DNA from: DATJIG01 sp035493495
GTDB lineage: Bacteria > Pseudomonadota > Alphaproteobacteria > SMXQ01
Direction of reading: 5' to 3'
Assembly: GCA_035493495.1 (NCBI GenBank)
Contig: DATJIG010000117.1
Coordinates: forward strand, 1 to 10,883
Length of the DNA stretch: 10,883 nt
In this document: positions 1-7,216 of the stretch, one piece after another
How the letters are laid out: each line of letters begins with the position of its first letter
Position numbering within the stretch: position 1 is the first letter of the stretch
Translations under genes and position numbers: made by a program
Notes under the pieces: model-generated
What the model saw: the letters and a program-made list of their open reading frames with translations, nothing else
The model's database searches: none
Told to the model about the DNA's origin: nothing

Positions 1-1688
1 TCGAAGGCGAAGTGATGATCGACCTCCGGCGGCTGGTACAGCGGCCCGATACGCAGATTCGAGGTGATCGGATACGGATCCACCACTTTGCCGGGATTCA
101 TCATGCCGCGCGGATCCCAGATCGCCTTGAACTCGCGGAAGGCCTCGATCAGGTCGGCGCCGTACATCTTCTCGAGCAGGGCCGCGCGCGCCTGACCGTC
201 GCCGTGCTCGCCGGACAGCGAGCCGCCGTAGCGGACGACTAGATCGGCGGCTTCGTCGAGGAAATGCTGCCAGTCGACGAGTCCGGCCTCGGTCCGCAGA
301 TTGAACGGCACGCGGCAGTGGACGAGGCCGTCGCCGAAGTGGCCGTAGACCGACGCCACATAGCCGTGCTGCCGAAACAGCGCCTTGAGCTCGCGCAGAT
401 AGTTGCCGAGCTTGTCGCGTGGCACCGCCGAATCCTCCCAGCCGGGCGCGCCCTCGGGATAACCCGGCACGTGCGCGGTGGCACCGAGGGCCGCCTCGCG
501 CAGCGACCACAGCTCGGCCTGCTGCTGCTTGGTCCGCAGGACCTCGCCGCTGCCGCCCTTGCGCCGGAAGGCATCCACCAGGCGATTGGCCTTGTGCAGC
601 GCTTCCTCAGGCGTTTCGCCGCCGAACTCGACGACCAGCCAGCCGTTGCCCGGCGGCAGCTCGCCCGGCCGATACGACATGTGCTTGAGACGCACGAACT
701 TGATCAACAGGTCGTCGATCGCCTCAAGGCCGATGGGGCCGAATTGCAGCACCTCCGGCACCGCGTCGGCGGCGCGGAAGATGTCGTCGTAGCCGAGCAC
801 CGCGAGCTCGCGGTGCGGCGGGCTGTGGACGAGATTGAGGGTCGCATTGAGGATGACGACGCAGCTGCATTCGGTGCCGACCAGCGCGCGGGCGACGTTG
901 AATCCGTTCTCCGGCAAAAGGTCGTCGAGATTCTCGTATCCCGAGACACGTCGCGGAATTTTGGGATAGCGCGCGCGGATCATGTCGCCGTAGCGCGCGC
1001 GGAATTCGTCGAGGGCGCGGTAGATCTCGGCACGCCGCCCGCCAGTGCCCCTGTAGGCGCGGAGATCAGCGTCGCTGGTCGGGCCGACGGTCATGCGCAG
1101 GCCGTCGTAGGTCAGGATGTCGAGCGATTGGACGTTGTCGGAGGTGCGGCCCGCCATGATCGAATGCACGCCGCAGGAATTGTTGCCGAGCATGCCGCCC
1201 AGCGTGTTGTGGTCGTGGGTGGCGGGATCGGGACCGAAGGTCAGATTGTGCTTTTCGGCGGCATCGCGCAGCGTGTCGAGGATGCAGCCGGGCTCGACCG
1301 TGGCAAGACGCCGCTCCGCGTCGAGGGACACGACATTGTGCAGGTACTTCGAGAAGTCGATCAGCAGCGCCACGTTGCAGCCCTGACCGGCGAGACTCGT
1401 GCCGCCGCCACGCATCACCAGCGGCACATGATGGTTGCGGGCGCAGCCCACAGCGGCGACGACATCGTCGACCGTCCGCGGCACGACCACGCCGAGCGGC
1501 ACCTGCCGGTAGTTGGAGGCGTCGGTCGCGTAAAGGGCGCGGCTCCCGGTATCGAACCGCACCTCACCGCGGACCACCGCGCTGAGGTCCCTGCCCAGCG
1601 CCTTCCGCACATCCTCGGAGACGAGATCAGCCTCGGCGGAGATGCGCCCGGTCGGTGAGCGTCGGATGAAGCGCGCAGTATCGTCCAT
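1..1688 (-). CDS. FAD-binding 2-hydroxyacid dehydrogenase (GlcD/YdiJ-like), partial, C-terminus outside window
   Basis: I translated 562 codons from ATG at 1688 with no stop before the left edge, so the C-terminus is missing. Residues about 65-200 look like an FAD-binding type 4 (PCMH) domain, with MRGGGTSLAGQG at 92-103 and a glycine/asparagine-rich LGGMLGNNSCG at 163-173. Residues about 240-540 look like the FAD-oxidase C-terminal domain, with VYGHFGDGLVH at 447-457 and GEHGDGQAR at 493-501. Proteins of this type oxidise 2-hydroxyacids such as D-lactate, glycolate or D-2-hydroxyglutarate to 2-oxoacids and pass electrons to the respiratory chain. The features resemble the roughly 1000-residue bipartite form that carries a C-terminal Fe-S domain; if so, that domain lies outside the window. 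An SD-like AGGT/GGGAGG sits just upstream (1693-1699). It is the third gene of the operon, 16 bases after the racemase-like gene. The substrate cannot be read from the sequence. Confidence 0.9.
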   Translation of the reverse strand, partial: MDDTARFIRRSPTGRISAEADLVSEDVRKALGRDLSAVVRGEVRFDTGSRALYATDASNYRQVPLGVVVPRTVDDVVAAVGCARNHHVPLVMRGGGTSLAGQGCNVALLIDFSKYLHNVVSLDAERRLATVEPGCILDTLRDAAEKHNLTFGPDPATHDHNTLGGMLGNNSCGVHSIMAGRTSDNVQSLDILTYDGLRMTVGPTSDADLRAYRGTGGRRAEIYRALDEFRARYGDMIRARYPKIPRRVSGYENLDDLLPENGFNVARALVGTECSCVVILNATLNLVHSPPHRELAVLGYDDIFRAADAVPEVLQFGPIGLEAIDDLLIKFVRLKHMSYRPGELPPGNGWLVVEFGGETPEEALHKANRLVDAFRRKGGSGEVLRTKQQQAELWSLREAALGATAHVPGYPEGAPGWEDSAVPRDKLGNYLRELKALFRQHGYVASVYGHFGDGLVHCRVPFNLRTEAGLVDWQHFLDEAADLVVRYGGSLSGEHGDGQARAALLEKMYGADLIEAFREFKAIWDPRGMMNPGKVVDPYPITSNLRIGPLYQPPEVDHHFAF

Positions 1689-1704
1689 CGGGACCTCCCG
1701 TGGG

Positions 1705-2820
1705 TCAGATGGCATATCTCCGGGCATCCGCTTCCTTGAGCGTCAGCCCGAAGCCAGGACGTTGGGGATCAGGCGCGATCGCGCCGGCATGGGGCAGCGG
1801 AGCGCCGTCGAACAGCATCTGCTCGATGCGCACGTGATCGTGGAACCACTCGATGTTCCTGAGGCGCGGCGCGGCGCAGGCGATCGGCAGGTGGAGCGAC
1901 GGCGCGGTGTGCGCCGACACCGGCACCGCGAAGGCGTCGGCCAGCGCGGCAGCGCGGAGGAAGCCGGTGACTCCGCCGCACCGGGTGGCGTCGGCCTGCA
2001 TCACGTCGACCGCGCGGGATTCCAGCATGCGGCGGAAATAGAACGGCTCGTAGCCGTACTCGCCGGCCGCGATCTCCATCCCCGCCGGCGCGTGCTCGCG
2101 GACCAGCCTGAGACCGTCGAGATCGTCGCTCGAGACCGGCTCCTCGAACCACGCCACGCCGAAGTCGGCGAACTCGACCGCGAAGGCCATCGCCTGCTTC
2201 GAGGTGAACGCGCCGTTAGCGTCGACATAGAGCTCGGCCTCGCCGATCGCCTCCCGGGCCACCGCGACGCGCCGCAGGTCCTGGTCCGGATGGCTGCCGA
2301 TCTTCATCTTCACCGCGCGGCAGCCCGACATCTCGACCCAGTCGGAGAGCTGGCCGGCGAGATGGTCGTCGTCGTACGAGGTGAAGCCGCCGCTGCCGTA
2401 GATCGTCACCGAGTGACGCGCGGCACCGAGGAGGGCGGCAAGCGGAAGCCCGACGAGCTTCGCCTTCAGGTCCCACACGGCGCAGTCGATCGCCGAGATG
2501 GCGTTGGCACACGCGCCCCGCGACCCGAGGTTTCGGACCGCCGCCATCATCGCCTCATAGAGGCGCTCGGTGTCGAACGGATCCTGATCGCGGATGACGC
2601 CGGTGAGCTCGCGCTGGATCACATCGGCCGCCGCCGGGCTCGCGTAGGTATACCCAAGCCCGATCGCTCGCCCGGCAGCCACCTCGGCGACGACCAGCGT
2701 GGTCGCGTTCCAGGCAAACGTGCCGTCCGCCTCGGGGCTGTCGGTCGGGATGCGGAAGCAGCGCACCGTGACCTTCTCCACGGTCTCCCGACTGGCCGCG
2801 TATGCCGGCCGCGTACTCAT
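1705..2820 (-). CDS. Mandelate racemase/muconate lactonizing enzyme family protein (enolase superfamily)
   Basis: This 371-residue protein has the usual family length and a complete mandelate-racemase-subgroup active site. The K-x-K motif is K171/K173 (VKMKIG). The metal ligands are D200 (YVDANG), E226 (WFEEP) and E254 (AAGE). The His-Asp dyad is D277 (QADATRCGG) with H304 (SAHTAPS), followed by E324 (NIEWF). Members abstract the alpha proton of a carboxylate and either racemise a 2-hydroxyacid or dehydrate a sugar acid. All catalytic residues are present, so it should be active, but the residues alone do not separate racemase from dehydratase. Its ATG overlaps the TGA of the upstream ThDP gene (ATGA, 2817-2820) and the Shine-Dalgarno is weak, which suggests translational coupling. 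The protein is probably cytoplasmic. The family call is secure and the substrate unknown. Confidence 0.93.
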   Translation of the reverse strand: MSTRPAYAASRETVEKVTVRCFRIPTDSPEADGTFAWNATTLVVAEVAAGRAIGLGYTYASPAAADVIQRELTGVIRDQDPFDTERLYEAMMAAVRNLGSRGACANAISAIDCAVWDLKAKLVGLPLAALLGAARHSVTIYGSGGFTSYDDDHLAGQLSDWVEMSGCRAVKMKIGSHPDQDLRRVAVAREAIGEAELYVDANGAFTSKQAMAFAVEFADFGVAWFEEPVSSDDLDGLRLVREHAPAGMEIAAGEYGYEPFYFRRMLESRAVDVMQADATRCGGVTGFLRAAALADAFAVPVSAHTAPSLHLPIACAAPRLRNIEWFHDHVRIEQMLFDGAPLPHAGAIAPDPQRPGFGLTLKEADARRYAI

Positions 2821-4574
2821 ACCAGCTCGCGGACCGTATCGGAGGCGACGGTGAGCGCGATCTTGCCGGCCGCCGGCGTGCCGCGGGCGAGCGATTCGGC
2901 GAAATGCAGCGCCTGCTTCGCCGTGATCCTCGGTGGCATCGGCGGCTCGTTCGGATCGACCACCGCCTCGACCAAGGTTGGCCCGCGCGTCGCGAAGGCT
3001 TCCCGCAGAACATGTCCGCAGGTCTTTGGATCTTCTGCGACGAATGCGTTCATGCCGAACCCACGGGCGACGGTCGCGAAATCGATCGGCTGCAGATCGC
3101 ACACGTATTCCGGGTTGCCGAGGAACACCATCTGCTCCCATTTGATCTGGCCGAGCAGATTGTTCTTGATGACGATGATCTTGATGTTGAGACCGTATTT
3201 GACGCACGTCGCGAGCTCGCCCATCAGCATGGTGAGGCCGCCGTCGCCGACGAAACACACCACCTGGCGGTCGGGGTATGCGAGGGACGCGGCCACCGCG
3301 TACGGCAGGCCGCAGGCCATCGTCGCGAGGTTGCCCGAGCACGAGAACATCATGTTCCCGCGCATCTTGATGTGACGCGCGGCCCAGGTCGTGATCGTCC
3401 CGGAATCGGTCGTGACGATGGCATCCGGCTCGAGAATGCCGCTCACCTCGTGCGCGACGACCTGGGGCTTCATCGGCATCTCGCGGCGGGTGCCGCGCTC
3501 GGTCATCAGCTTCTCCCAGTCGTCGACGCCCTTCTGCGCCTGCTGGAGGAACGAGCGGTCCCGGCGCTGCTCCAGCATCGACACGAGGGCGCGCAGCACG
3601 GTCGCCGTGTCGCCGACGAGGCCCGCTTCGACCGGATAGCGCAGGCCGATCCGCTGCGGATCGACGTCGATCTGGACCGCCCGCGCCGCTCCCGGCTTGG
3701 GGTAGAACTCGATGTAGGGGAAGTTGCTGCCGGCGATCAGCAGCGTGTCGCACTCTTCCAGCGCCTCCTGCGACGGCTTGGTGCCGAGCAGGCCGATGCC
3801 GCCGGTAACATAGGGGTTGTCGTCGGGCACCGCCGCCTTGCCGAGCAGCGCCTTGATCACCGGCGCGCCGAGGCGTTCGGCGACCTCTAGCAGCTCCGGC
3901 CCCGCGCCGATCGCGCCGCGTCCCGCGAGGATGGCCGTCCGCTTGCCGCCGTTGAGCAGAGCGGCGGCGCTTGCCAATTGATTCTCGTCGGGCAGTCGCG
4001 CCGAACGCGCCATCATGTCGGAGACGTGATGCGGCACGTTGCGCGGCGACCGAATCGCGGACTTCATCGGCGTCGACTGCATGTCGACCGGGATCGTGAC
4101 GTGGGCGACGCCCCGGTACGCCAGCGCGCTTCGGCAAGCCAATTCGACCACGTTCTCGACGTGGGCCGGGCCCATCACCCGCACGTTGTAGACCGCGACG
4201 TCCATGAACAGCTTGTCGAGCTCGACGTCCTGCTGCGTGTGGGTGTGCAACAGGTCGTGGAACTGCAGTCCGGTGATTGCGAGGACCGGCTGCCCGTCGA
4301 GCTTGGCGTCGTAGAGGCCGTTGAGCAGATGGATGCCTCCGGGACCGGACGTGGCGACGCAAACGCCGAGCTTGCCCGTCCATTTGGCATAGCCGCAGGC
4401 GGCGAACGCAGCGGCCTCCTCGTGGCGCACCTGTATGAAGCGAACCCGATCCTTCTTCTTACGGAACGACTCAATGAGCCCGTTGATTCCATCGCCTGGA
4501 ATGCCGAACACCGTGTCGACTCCCCAAGCGATCAGCGTTTCCACAAGAACGTCACTGGCGGTCGTAGTGGCCAT
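2817..4574 (-). CDS. Thiamine-diphosphate-dependent enzyme, pyruvate oxidase/acetolactate synthase-like
   Basis: The 585-residue protein has the three-domain layout of the POX/ALS family. The N-terminal pyrimidine-binding domain (about 5-170) carries the RHEE motif with the likely catalytic Glu52 and SGPGGIHLLNGLYDA at 76-90. A central domain follows (about 195-330). The C-terminal pyrophosphate-binding domain has GDGG at 443-446 and NN at 471-472, the classical GDG...NN motif that binds Mg-ThDP. Such enzymes decarboxylate a 2-oxoacid and oxidise, condense or release the product. The 76-130 stretch looks more like pyruvate oxidase (PoxB type) than anabolic acetolactate synthase, but this is from memory of the families. 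A good SD (GGGAG, 4581-4585) supports the ATG at 4574. It is the first gene of the operon with the racemase-like and dehydrogenase genes, and lies behind a candidate EcfG promoter. The exact reaction is unknown. Confidence 0.92.
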   Translation of the reverse strand: MATTTASDVLVETLIAWGVDTVFGIPGDGINGLIESFRKKKDRVRFIQVRHEEAAAFAACGYAKWTGKLGVCVATSGPGGIHLLNGLYDAKLDGQPVLAITGLQFHDLLHTHTQQDVELDKLFMDVAVYNVRVMGPAHVENVVELACRSALAYRGVAHVTIPVDMQSTPMKSAIRSPRNVPHHVSDMMARSARLPDENQLASAAALLNGGKRTAILAGRGAIGAGPELLEVAERLGAPVIKALLGKAAVPDDNPYVTGGIGLLGTKPSQEALEECDTLLIAGSNFPYIEFYPKPGAARAVQIDVDPQRIGLRYPVEAGLVGDTATVLRALVSMLEQRRDRSFLQQAQKGVDDWEKLMTERGTRREMPMKPQVVAHEVSGILEPDAIVTTDSGTITTWAARHIKMRGNMMFSCSGNLATMACGLPYAVAASLAYPDRQVVCFVGDGGLTMLMGELATCVKYGLNIKIIVIKNNLLGQIKWEQMVFLGNPEYVCDLQPIDFATVARGFGMNAFVAEDPKTCGHVLREAFATRGPTLVEAVVDPNEPPMPPRITAKQALHFAESLARGTPAAGKIALTVASDTVRELV

Positions 4575-4608
4575 TCGACTCTCCCGATGACTGGCAATCT
4601 CCGGGCGA

Positions 4609-4633
4609 AACGGGACAGCCGCGATCGGGTTCC
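4609..4633 (-). promoter_or_regulatory. Candidate sigma-EcfG (general stress response) promoter for the ThDP-racemase-dehydrogenase operon
   Basis: On the minus strand, GGAAC (4629-4633) is followed after exactly 16 bases by CGTT (4609-4612). This equals the known alphaproteobacterial EcfG consensus GGAAC-N16/17-CGTT. Transcription would start near 4600, giving a leader of about 25 bases that contains the SD at 4581-4585. Position and match both fit. The assignment assumes that the host is an alphaproteobacterium. Confidence 0.6.
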
Positions 4634-4668
4634 GAATCGCTTCTTCAGCTAGTTAATGGTGGGATAAC

Positions 4669-4695
4669 GGAACGAATCGCCGCGCTGCCGACTTT
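4669..4695 (+). promoter_or_regulatory. Weak EcfG-like promoter candidate for the ASRT-family gene
   Basis: GGAAC at 4669-4673 is followed after 18 bases by CTTT at 4692-4695, a partial match to GGAAC-N16/17-CGTT with one mismatch and a spacer one base long. It lies about 37 bases before the GTG start at 4732. It is listed because the divergent operon has a full match, but this one could be chance. Confidence 0.2.
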
Positions 4696-4731
4696 TTGGG
4701 CGACACGATTTGCAAGCGAAAGAGGATCGGC

Positions 4732-5106
4732 GTGCCGGCCGTCGGAGCACACGTTTGGGCGATCCCGGAGGGCTATATTCCGGGCGAAAGTGTGAGCACG
4801 GACCGCGCGCTCGTCTCCCACGAGGCCGCCTGTATCCTCAACGCAGGAGACAAGGATGCGGACATCACCATAACGATCTTCTTCGCGGACCGTGAGCCGA
4901 TCCGCTCGTATCGTCTGACTGTCGGTGCGCGCCGGACGCGCCACCTACGCTTCAACGATCTCAGCGACCCCGAGCGAATTCCCCGCGATACGAGCTACGC
5001 CTCGCTGATCGAGTCAACCCAACCGATCGTCGTGCAACACACGCGCCTCGATTCACGCGATCCCAGCATTGCGCTGCTGTCGACCGTCGCCTTCGCTTGC
5101 GCCTGA
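4732..5106 (+). CDS. Sensory rhodopsin transducer (ASRT) family protein
   Basis: Read from GTG 4732 the product is 124 residues, close to the roughly 125 residues of Anabaena sensory rhodopsin transducer. Conserved family words are clear: WAIPEGYIP (9-17), SHEAACILNAGD (29-40), ITIFFADREP (47-56), YRLTVGARRT.H.RFNDL (60-77) and PIVVQHTRLDSR (98-109). ASRT is a small soluble beta-sandwich protein that couples a microbial rhodopsin to signalling in Anabaena; relatives without a rhodopsin have been proposed to bind small molecules, possibly sugars. I prefer GTG 4732 over the in-frame TTG at 4696 because AGAGG (4721-4725) lies 6 bases before it and the family begins near WAI. The gene is divergent from the left operon and convergent with the TctC gene. 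No rhodopsin or transducer gene is in the window, so its role here is unknown. Confidence 0.88.
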   Translation: MPAVGAHVWAIPEGYIPGESVSTDRALVSHEAACILNAGDKDADITITIFFADREPIRSYRLTVGARRTRHLRFNDLSDPERIPRDTSYASLIESTQPIVVQHTRLDSRDPSIALLSTVAFACA

Positions 5107-5143
5107 GCGGGACTGCGGGCGGTGACGGTTCGCGCTACTCCGC

Positions 5144-6184
5144 TCATTCCTTGTCGAGAGCCGCGGAGGCCTCCGGGCCGAGAGCGATGTCGCGCAGATC
5201 GCGAATGACGTCCTTCGGCACCGACGACATGCGGCCGACGATCGCCTGGATACGCTCGCCGCTCACCGCCTCGACTTCGAGCTGCTGCGTCTTGGCCGCG
5301 GCCAGGAAGGCGGGGTCCCTCGGCAAGGCCATGAAGGCATCGCGCATCGCCTTCACCCGGTCGGCCGGAACCGCCGGCGGCGCCGCGAACGGGCGCGCCA
5401 TGACCTGGCTCGACAGGATCAGATCGATCATCTGGCGATCACGATCGTTCCGCGCGAGTTCCGTCACCAGCGGCACGTTGGGCAGGTCCGGATGCTTCTC
5501 CTCGGCGAATTGCAGGATCACGTTGATCTTGTGATCGCGCACCCACTCCGGCCGGGTGCTGATCACCGACGACCACGACCAGTTGCAACGCCCCTGCACT
5601 TCCCCGCGCTCGAGGGCGAGCAGGACGTCATTGCCACCGGGATATCCCGTGACCTGCTTGAGCTTGGCGCCGAACAGCGAGTTGAGCAGATTGGCGTGGT
5701 AGATCGCGGTCGAACCGAGGACGATCTCCTGTGTCATAAATTTCCCGAGCGTGTCGATGCCGGTCGTGTACCAGGTGACGCAGGTGCTCGAATCGACATT
5801 GGCGCTGCCGATCCAGTTCATCTCCGTGGCGACGAAGTGTGCCTTGGGGTTCCGCCAGATCGCATGCATGACCGCGTTGCGGTCGAACGTGCCAAGCGCT
5901 GTGCCGTCCTTGGGCAGGACCTTGTAGAGGGCGTTCGTCAGATTGAGTCCGTTGGCGCCCGGCATGTTGCTGGCAAAGACCGTCGGATTGCCCGGGATGT
6001 GGCGGCCGATGAACTGCGCCACGATGCGGCCGTAGAAGTCGGTGCCGCCGCCGGCGGATGAGCCGATGTAAACGGTGATCCGCTTCCCCTTGTAAAAGTC
6101 TTCCACGGTGTCGGCGGCGGCCGGGCGGGCAGCGCACACGGCGACGAGAGCACCGACCGCAATCCAAAGCGCATTCCTCTTCAT
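5144..6184 (-). CDS. Tripartite tricarboxylate transporter (TctC/Bug family) substrate-binding protein
   Basis: The 346-residue product begins with a signal peptide: MKRN, a hydrophobic core at about 5-19 and a probable cleavage after A24 (PAAA|DT). The mature part has family hallmarks: KRITVYIGSSAGGGTDFYGR (34-53), the glycine-rich NMPGANGL (73-80), YPGGNDVLLALERGEVQGR (181-199), and C-terminal PADRVKAMRDAF (273-284). These periplasmic receptors capture carboxylates for TctAB permeases; no TctA or TctB gene is visible here. C135 and C200 are the only cysteines of the mature chain and could pair. I chose ATG 6184 because it starts a clean signal peptide. An upstream ATG at 6247 overlaps the stop of the preceding gene as ATGA but would add 21 residues before the signal peptide. 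It probably shares a transcript with the amidohydrolase gene, and the ligand is probably that pathway's substrate (inference). Confidence 0.92.
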   Translation of the reverse strand: MKRNALWIAVGALVAVCAARPAAADTVEDFYKGKRITVYIGSSAGGGTDFYGRIVAQFIGRHIPGNPTVFASNMPGANGLNLTNALYKVLPKDGTALGTFDRNAVMHAIWRNPKAHFVATEMNWIGSANVDSSTCVTWYTTGIDTLGKFMTQEIVLGSTAIYHANLLNSLFGAKLKQVTGYPGGNDVLLALERGEVQGRCNWSWSSVISTRPEWVRDHKINVILQFAEEKHPDLPNVPLVTELARNDRDRQMIDLILSSQVMARPFAAPPAVPADRVKAMRDAFMALPRDPAFLAAAKTQQLEVEAVSGERIQAIVGRMSSVPKDVIRDLRDIALGPEASAALDKE

Positions 6185-6243
6185 CACGTCTCTTATCCCC
6201 GTATGTGTCTGGGCCTCCGCCCGATTGCGGGCGCGCACAGCCA

Positions 6244-7143
6244 TCAATCCTCGAATCCGTGCAACCGCGCCGGGTTGTTCACCAGGATCTCTTCGATCAG
6301 CGCCGGGTCGTGGTCGACGTACCGGTAGAACAGCTCGACCAACTCGGCGTCATTGGGCATCCGGGTCTTGCGCCAGCGGACGTGCGGCCAATCCGAGCCC
6401 CAAATCAGACGGTCGGGCGCGGCCTCGACGTAGGCGCGACCGAACGGCACGGCGTCGTCCCAGTCATCAGTCATACGCGATAGCCGGCTGCCGTTCGACA
6501 GCATGAGCCACCATCCGTGATTCTTGATGCGGTCGAGAATCCACCGGAAGGTCGGCGATTCCAGGCCTTCGCTGAAATCGATATGCCCCATGTGGTCGAC
6601 GACCAATGTGAGATCCTTGATGGAGCTCAGCATGTCGGCATATTCGAGCAAGTGCGGCCCGGCAATGTGGAGCCGAGCGTGCCAACCGATCTCGCGGGCG
6701 CGTTCCATCGACCGCTTGATCGCCGCGCTCGACTGGAGCTCGTTGTAATACTTGCCGATGTTGAAGCGTGCGCCGCGGACGCCAAGGCTGTTCAGCTTGT
6801 CGAGCTCCGCGTCGCTGACGTTGTCCTTGATGATGGCGACGGCGCGGATGTTCTCCTTGTCCGGGACAGCCGCCAGCGTGTCGATCAACAAGCGATGATC
6901 GGTGTCATACGGCATCGGAAAGACGATGACGCCGCGCTGAAACCCCATCGTCTTGAGGACGCCGCGCATATCCGCAAAAGTCGCATTCGGCGGTTCGTAG
7001 AGTGCACCCGGCTTTGGCGGATATTTCTTCGGATCGTCGTAGATGTGGAACTGGCAATCGCAGCTCTTCGCCGGCGCGGCCGGCACCGGCGCGCGTGTCT
7101 CGCGGTTCCACTCCAAGTATGTCTCGTGATCTGCGTCGGGCAT
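6244..7143 (-). CDS. LigI-like amidohydrolase family protein (COG3618 / amidohydrolase 2)
   Basis: The 299-residue product resembles 2-pyrone-4,6-dicarboxylate lactonase (LigI) and relatives, TIM-barrel hydrolases that open lactones. Visible motifs are CDCQFHIYDDP (28-38), RGARFN (123-128), VVDHMGH (181-187), WDDAVPFGRA (228-237), WGSDWPH (248-254) with the likely catalytic Asp251, and NNPARLHGF (289-297). At the strand-1 motif the usual H-x-H appears as Q31-x-H33. About 27 residues precede the barrel. ATG 7143 is chosen because GAGGA lies 5 bases upstream; an in-frame extension to 7239 would run through the regulatory element at 7191-7233. It follows the benzoylformate-decarboxylase-like gene after 111 bases that hold its own promoter, and is followed by the TctC gene. 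A lactonase or hydrolase step on a carboxylated intermediate is a fair inference, but the substrate is unknown. Confidence 0.9.
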   Translation of the reverse strand: MPDADHETYLEWNRETRAPVPAAPAKSCDCQFHIYDDPKKYPPKPGALYEPPNATFADMRGVLKTMGFQRGVIVFPMPYDTDHRLLIDTLAAVPDKENIRAVAIIKDNVSDAELDKLNSLGVRGARFNIGKYYNELQSSAAIKRSMERAREIGWHARLHIAGPHLLEYADMLSSIKDLTLVVDHMGHIDFSEGLESPTFRWILDRIKNHGWWLMLSNGSRLSRMTDDWDDAVPFGRAYVEAAPDRLIWGSDWPHVRWRKTRMPNDAELVELFYRYVDHDPALIEEILVNNPARLHGFED

Positions 7144-7167
7144 GTCGTTCCTCGTTGAGCCGGCGCC

Positions 7168-7196
7168 ATACTGATGTTGCATGGCATAAGGATCAA
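7168..7196 (-). promoter_or_regulatory. Candidate -35/-10 promoter of the amidohydrolase-tctC unit
   Basis: On the minus strand TTGATC (7191-7196) and CAGTAT (7168-7173) are 17 bases apart. Both are weak sigma-70 matches, as expected for an activator-dependent promoter. A start near 7161 would put the CAT-N11-ATG dyad centre at about -64, the usual LysR-activator position, and leave a leader of about 18 bases. Confidence 0.4.
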
Positions 7197-7210
7197 ATAT
7201 CGATTTGTCC
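7191..7210. promoter_or_regulatory. Second element of the LysR-type regulatory region (CAAATA-CGATTTG dyad), copy A
   Basis: GATCAAATATCGATTTGTCC is an imperfect dyad that shares CAAATA-y-CGATTTGTC with the copy at 9134-9153. It overlaps the candidate -35 box of the amidohydrolase promoter, as LysR activation sites often do. It lies exactly 6 bases from the T-N11-A dyad, as in copy B. Confidence 0.55.
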
Positions 7211-7216
7211 TCATCC

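Noticed and set aside
264..3890. Long plus-strand open frames (264-1658, 1642-3375, 2802-3890).
   Set aside because: They lie antisense to three strongly supported genes, are rich in Arg, Ala, Val and His as expected from the reverse frames of GC-rich coding DNA, and show no family motifs.
2821..4383. In-frame minus-strand extension of the racemase-like gene up to 4383.
   Set aside because: The extension is an out-of-frame, Arg-rich reading of the ThDP gene. The racemase family starts near the ATG at 2820, which overlaps the upstream stop as ATGA.
4650..4690. A LysR-type box (GTTATCC) upstream of the left ThDP operon.
   Set aside because: The word is GTTATCC, not GTTATGG, and the spacing gives T-N10-A rather than T-N11-A, so it does not match the three sites of the right block.
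4696..4731. TTG start at 4696 for the ASRT-family protein.
   Set aside because: It lacks a good SD and adds 12 residues not expected in the family; GTG 4732 has AGAGG at a 6-base spacing.
5105..5145. GAGCGG/CCGCTC inverted repeat between the convergent ASRT and TctC genes as a bidirectional terminator.
   Set aside because: The 6-bp arms are about 29 bases apart with no T-tract; it is probably chance in GC-rich DNA.
6185..6247. Start of the TctC gene at 6247, overlapping the amidohydrolase stop as ATGA.
   Set aside because: It would put 21 charged residues before an otherwise clean signal peptide. The overlap could still help ribosome reinitiation, so this is a preference and not certain.
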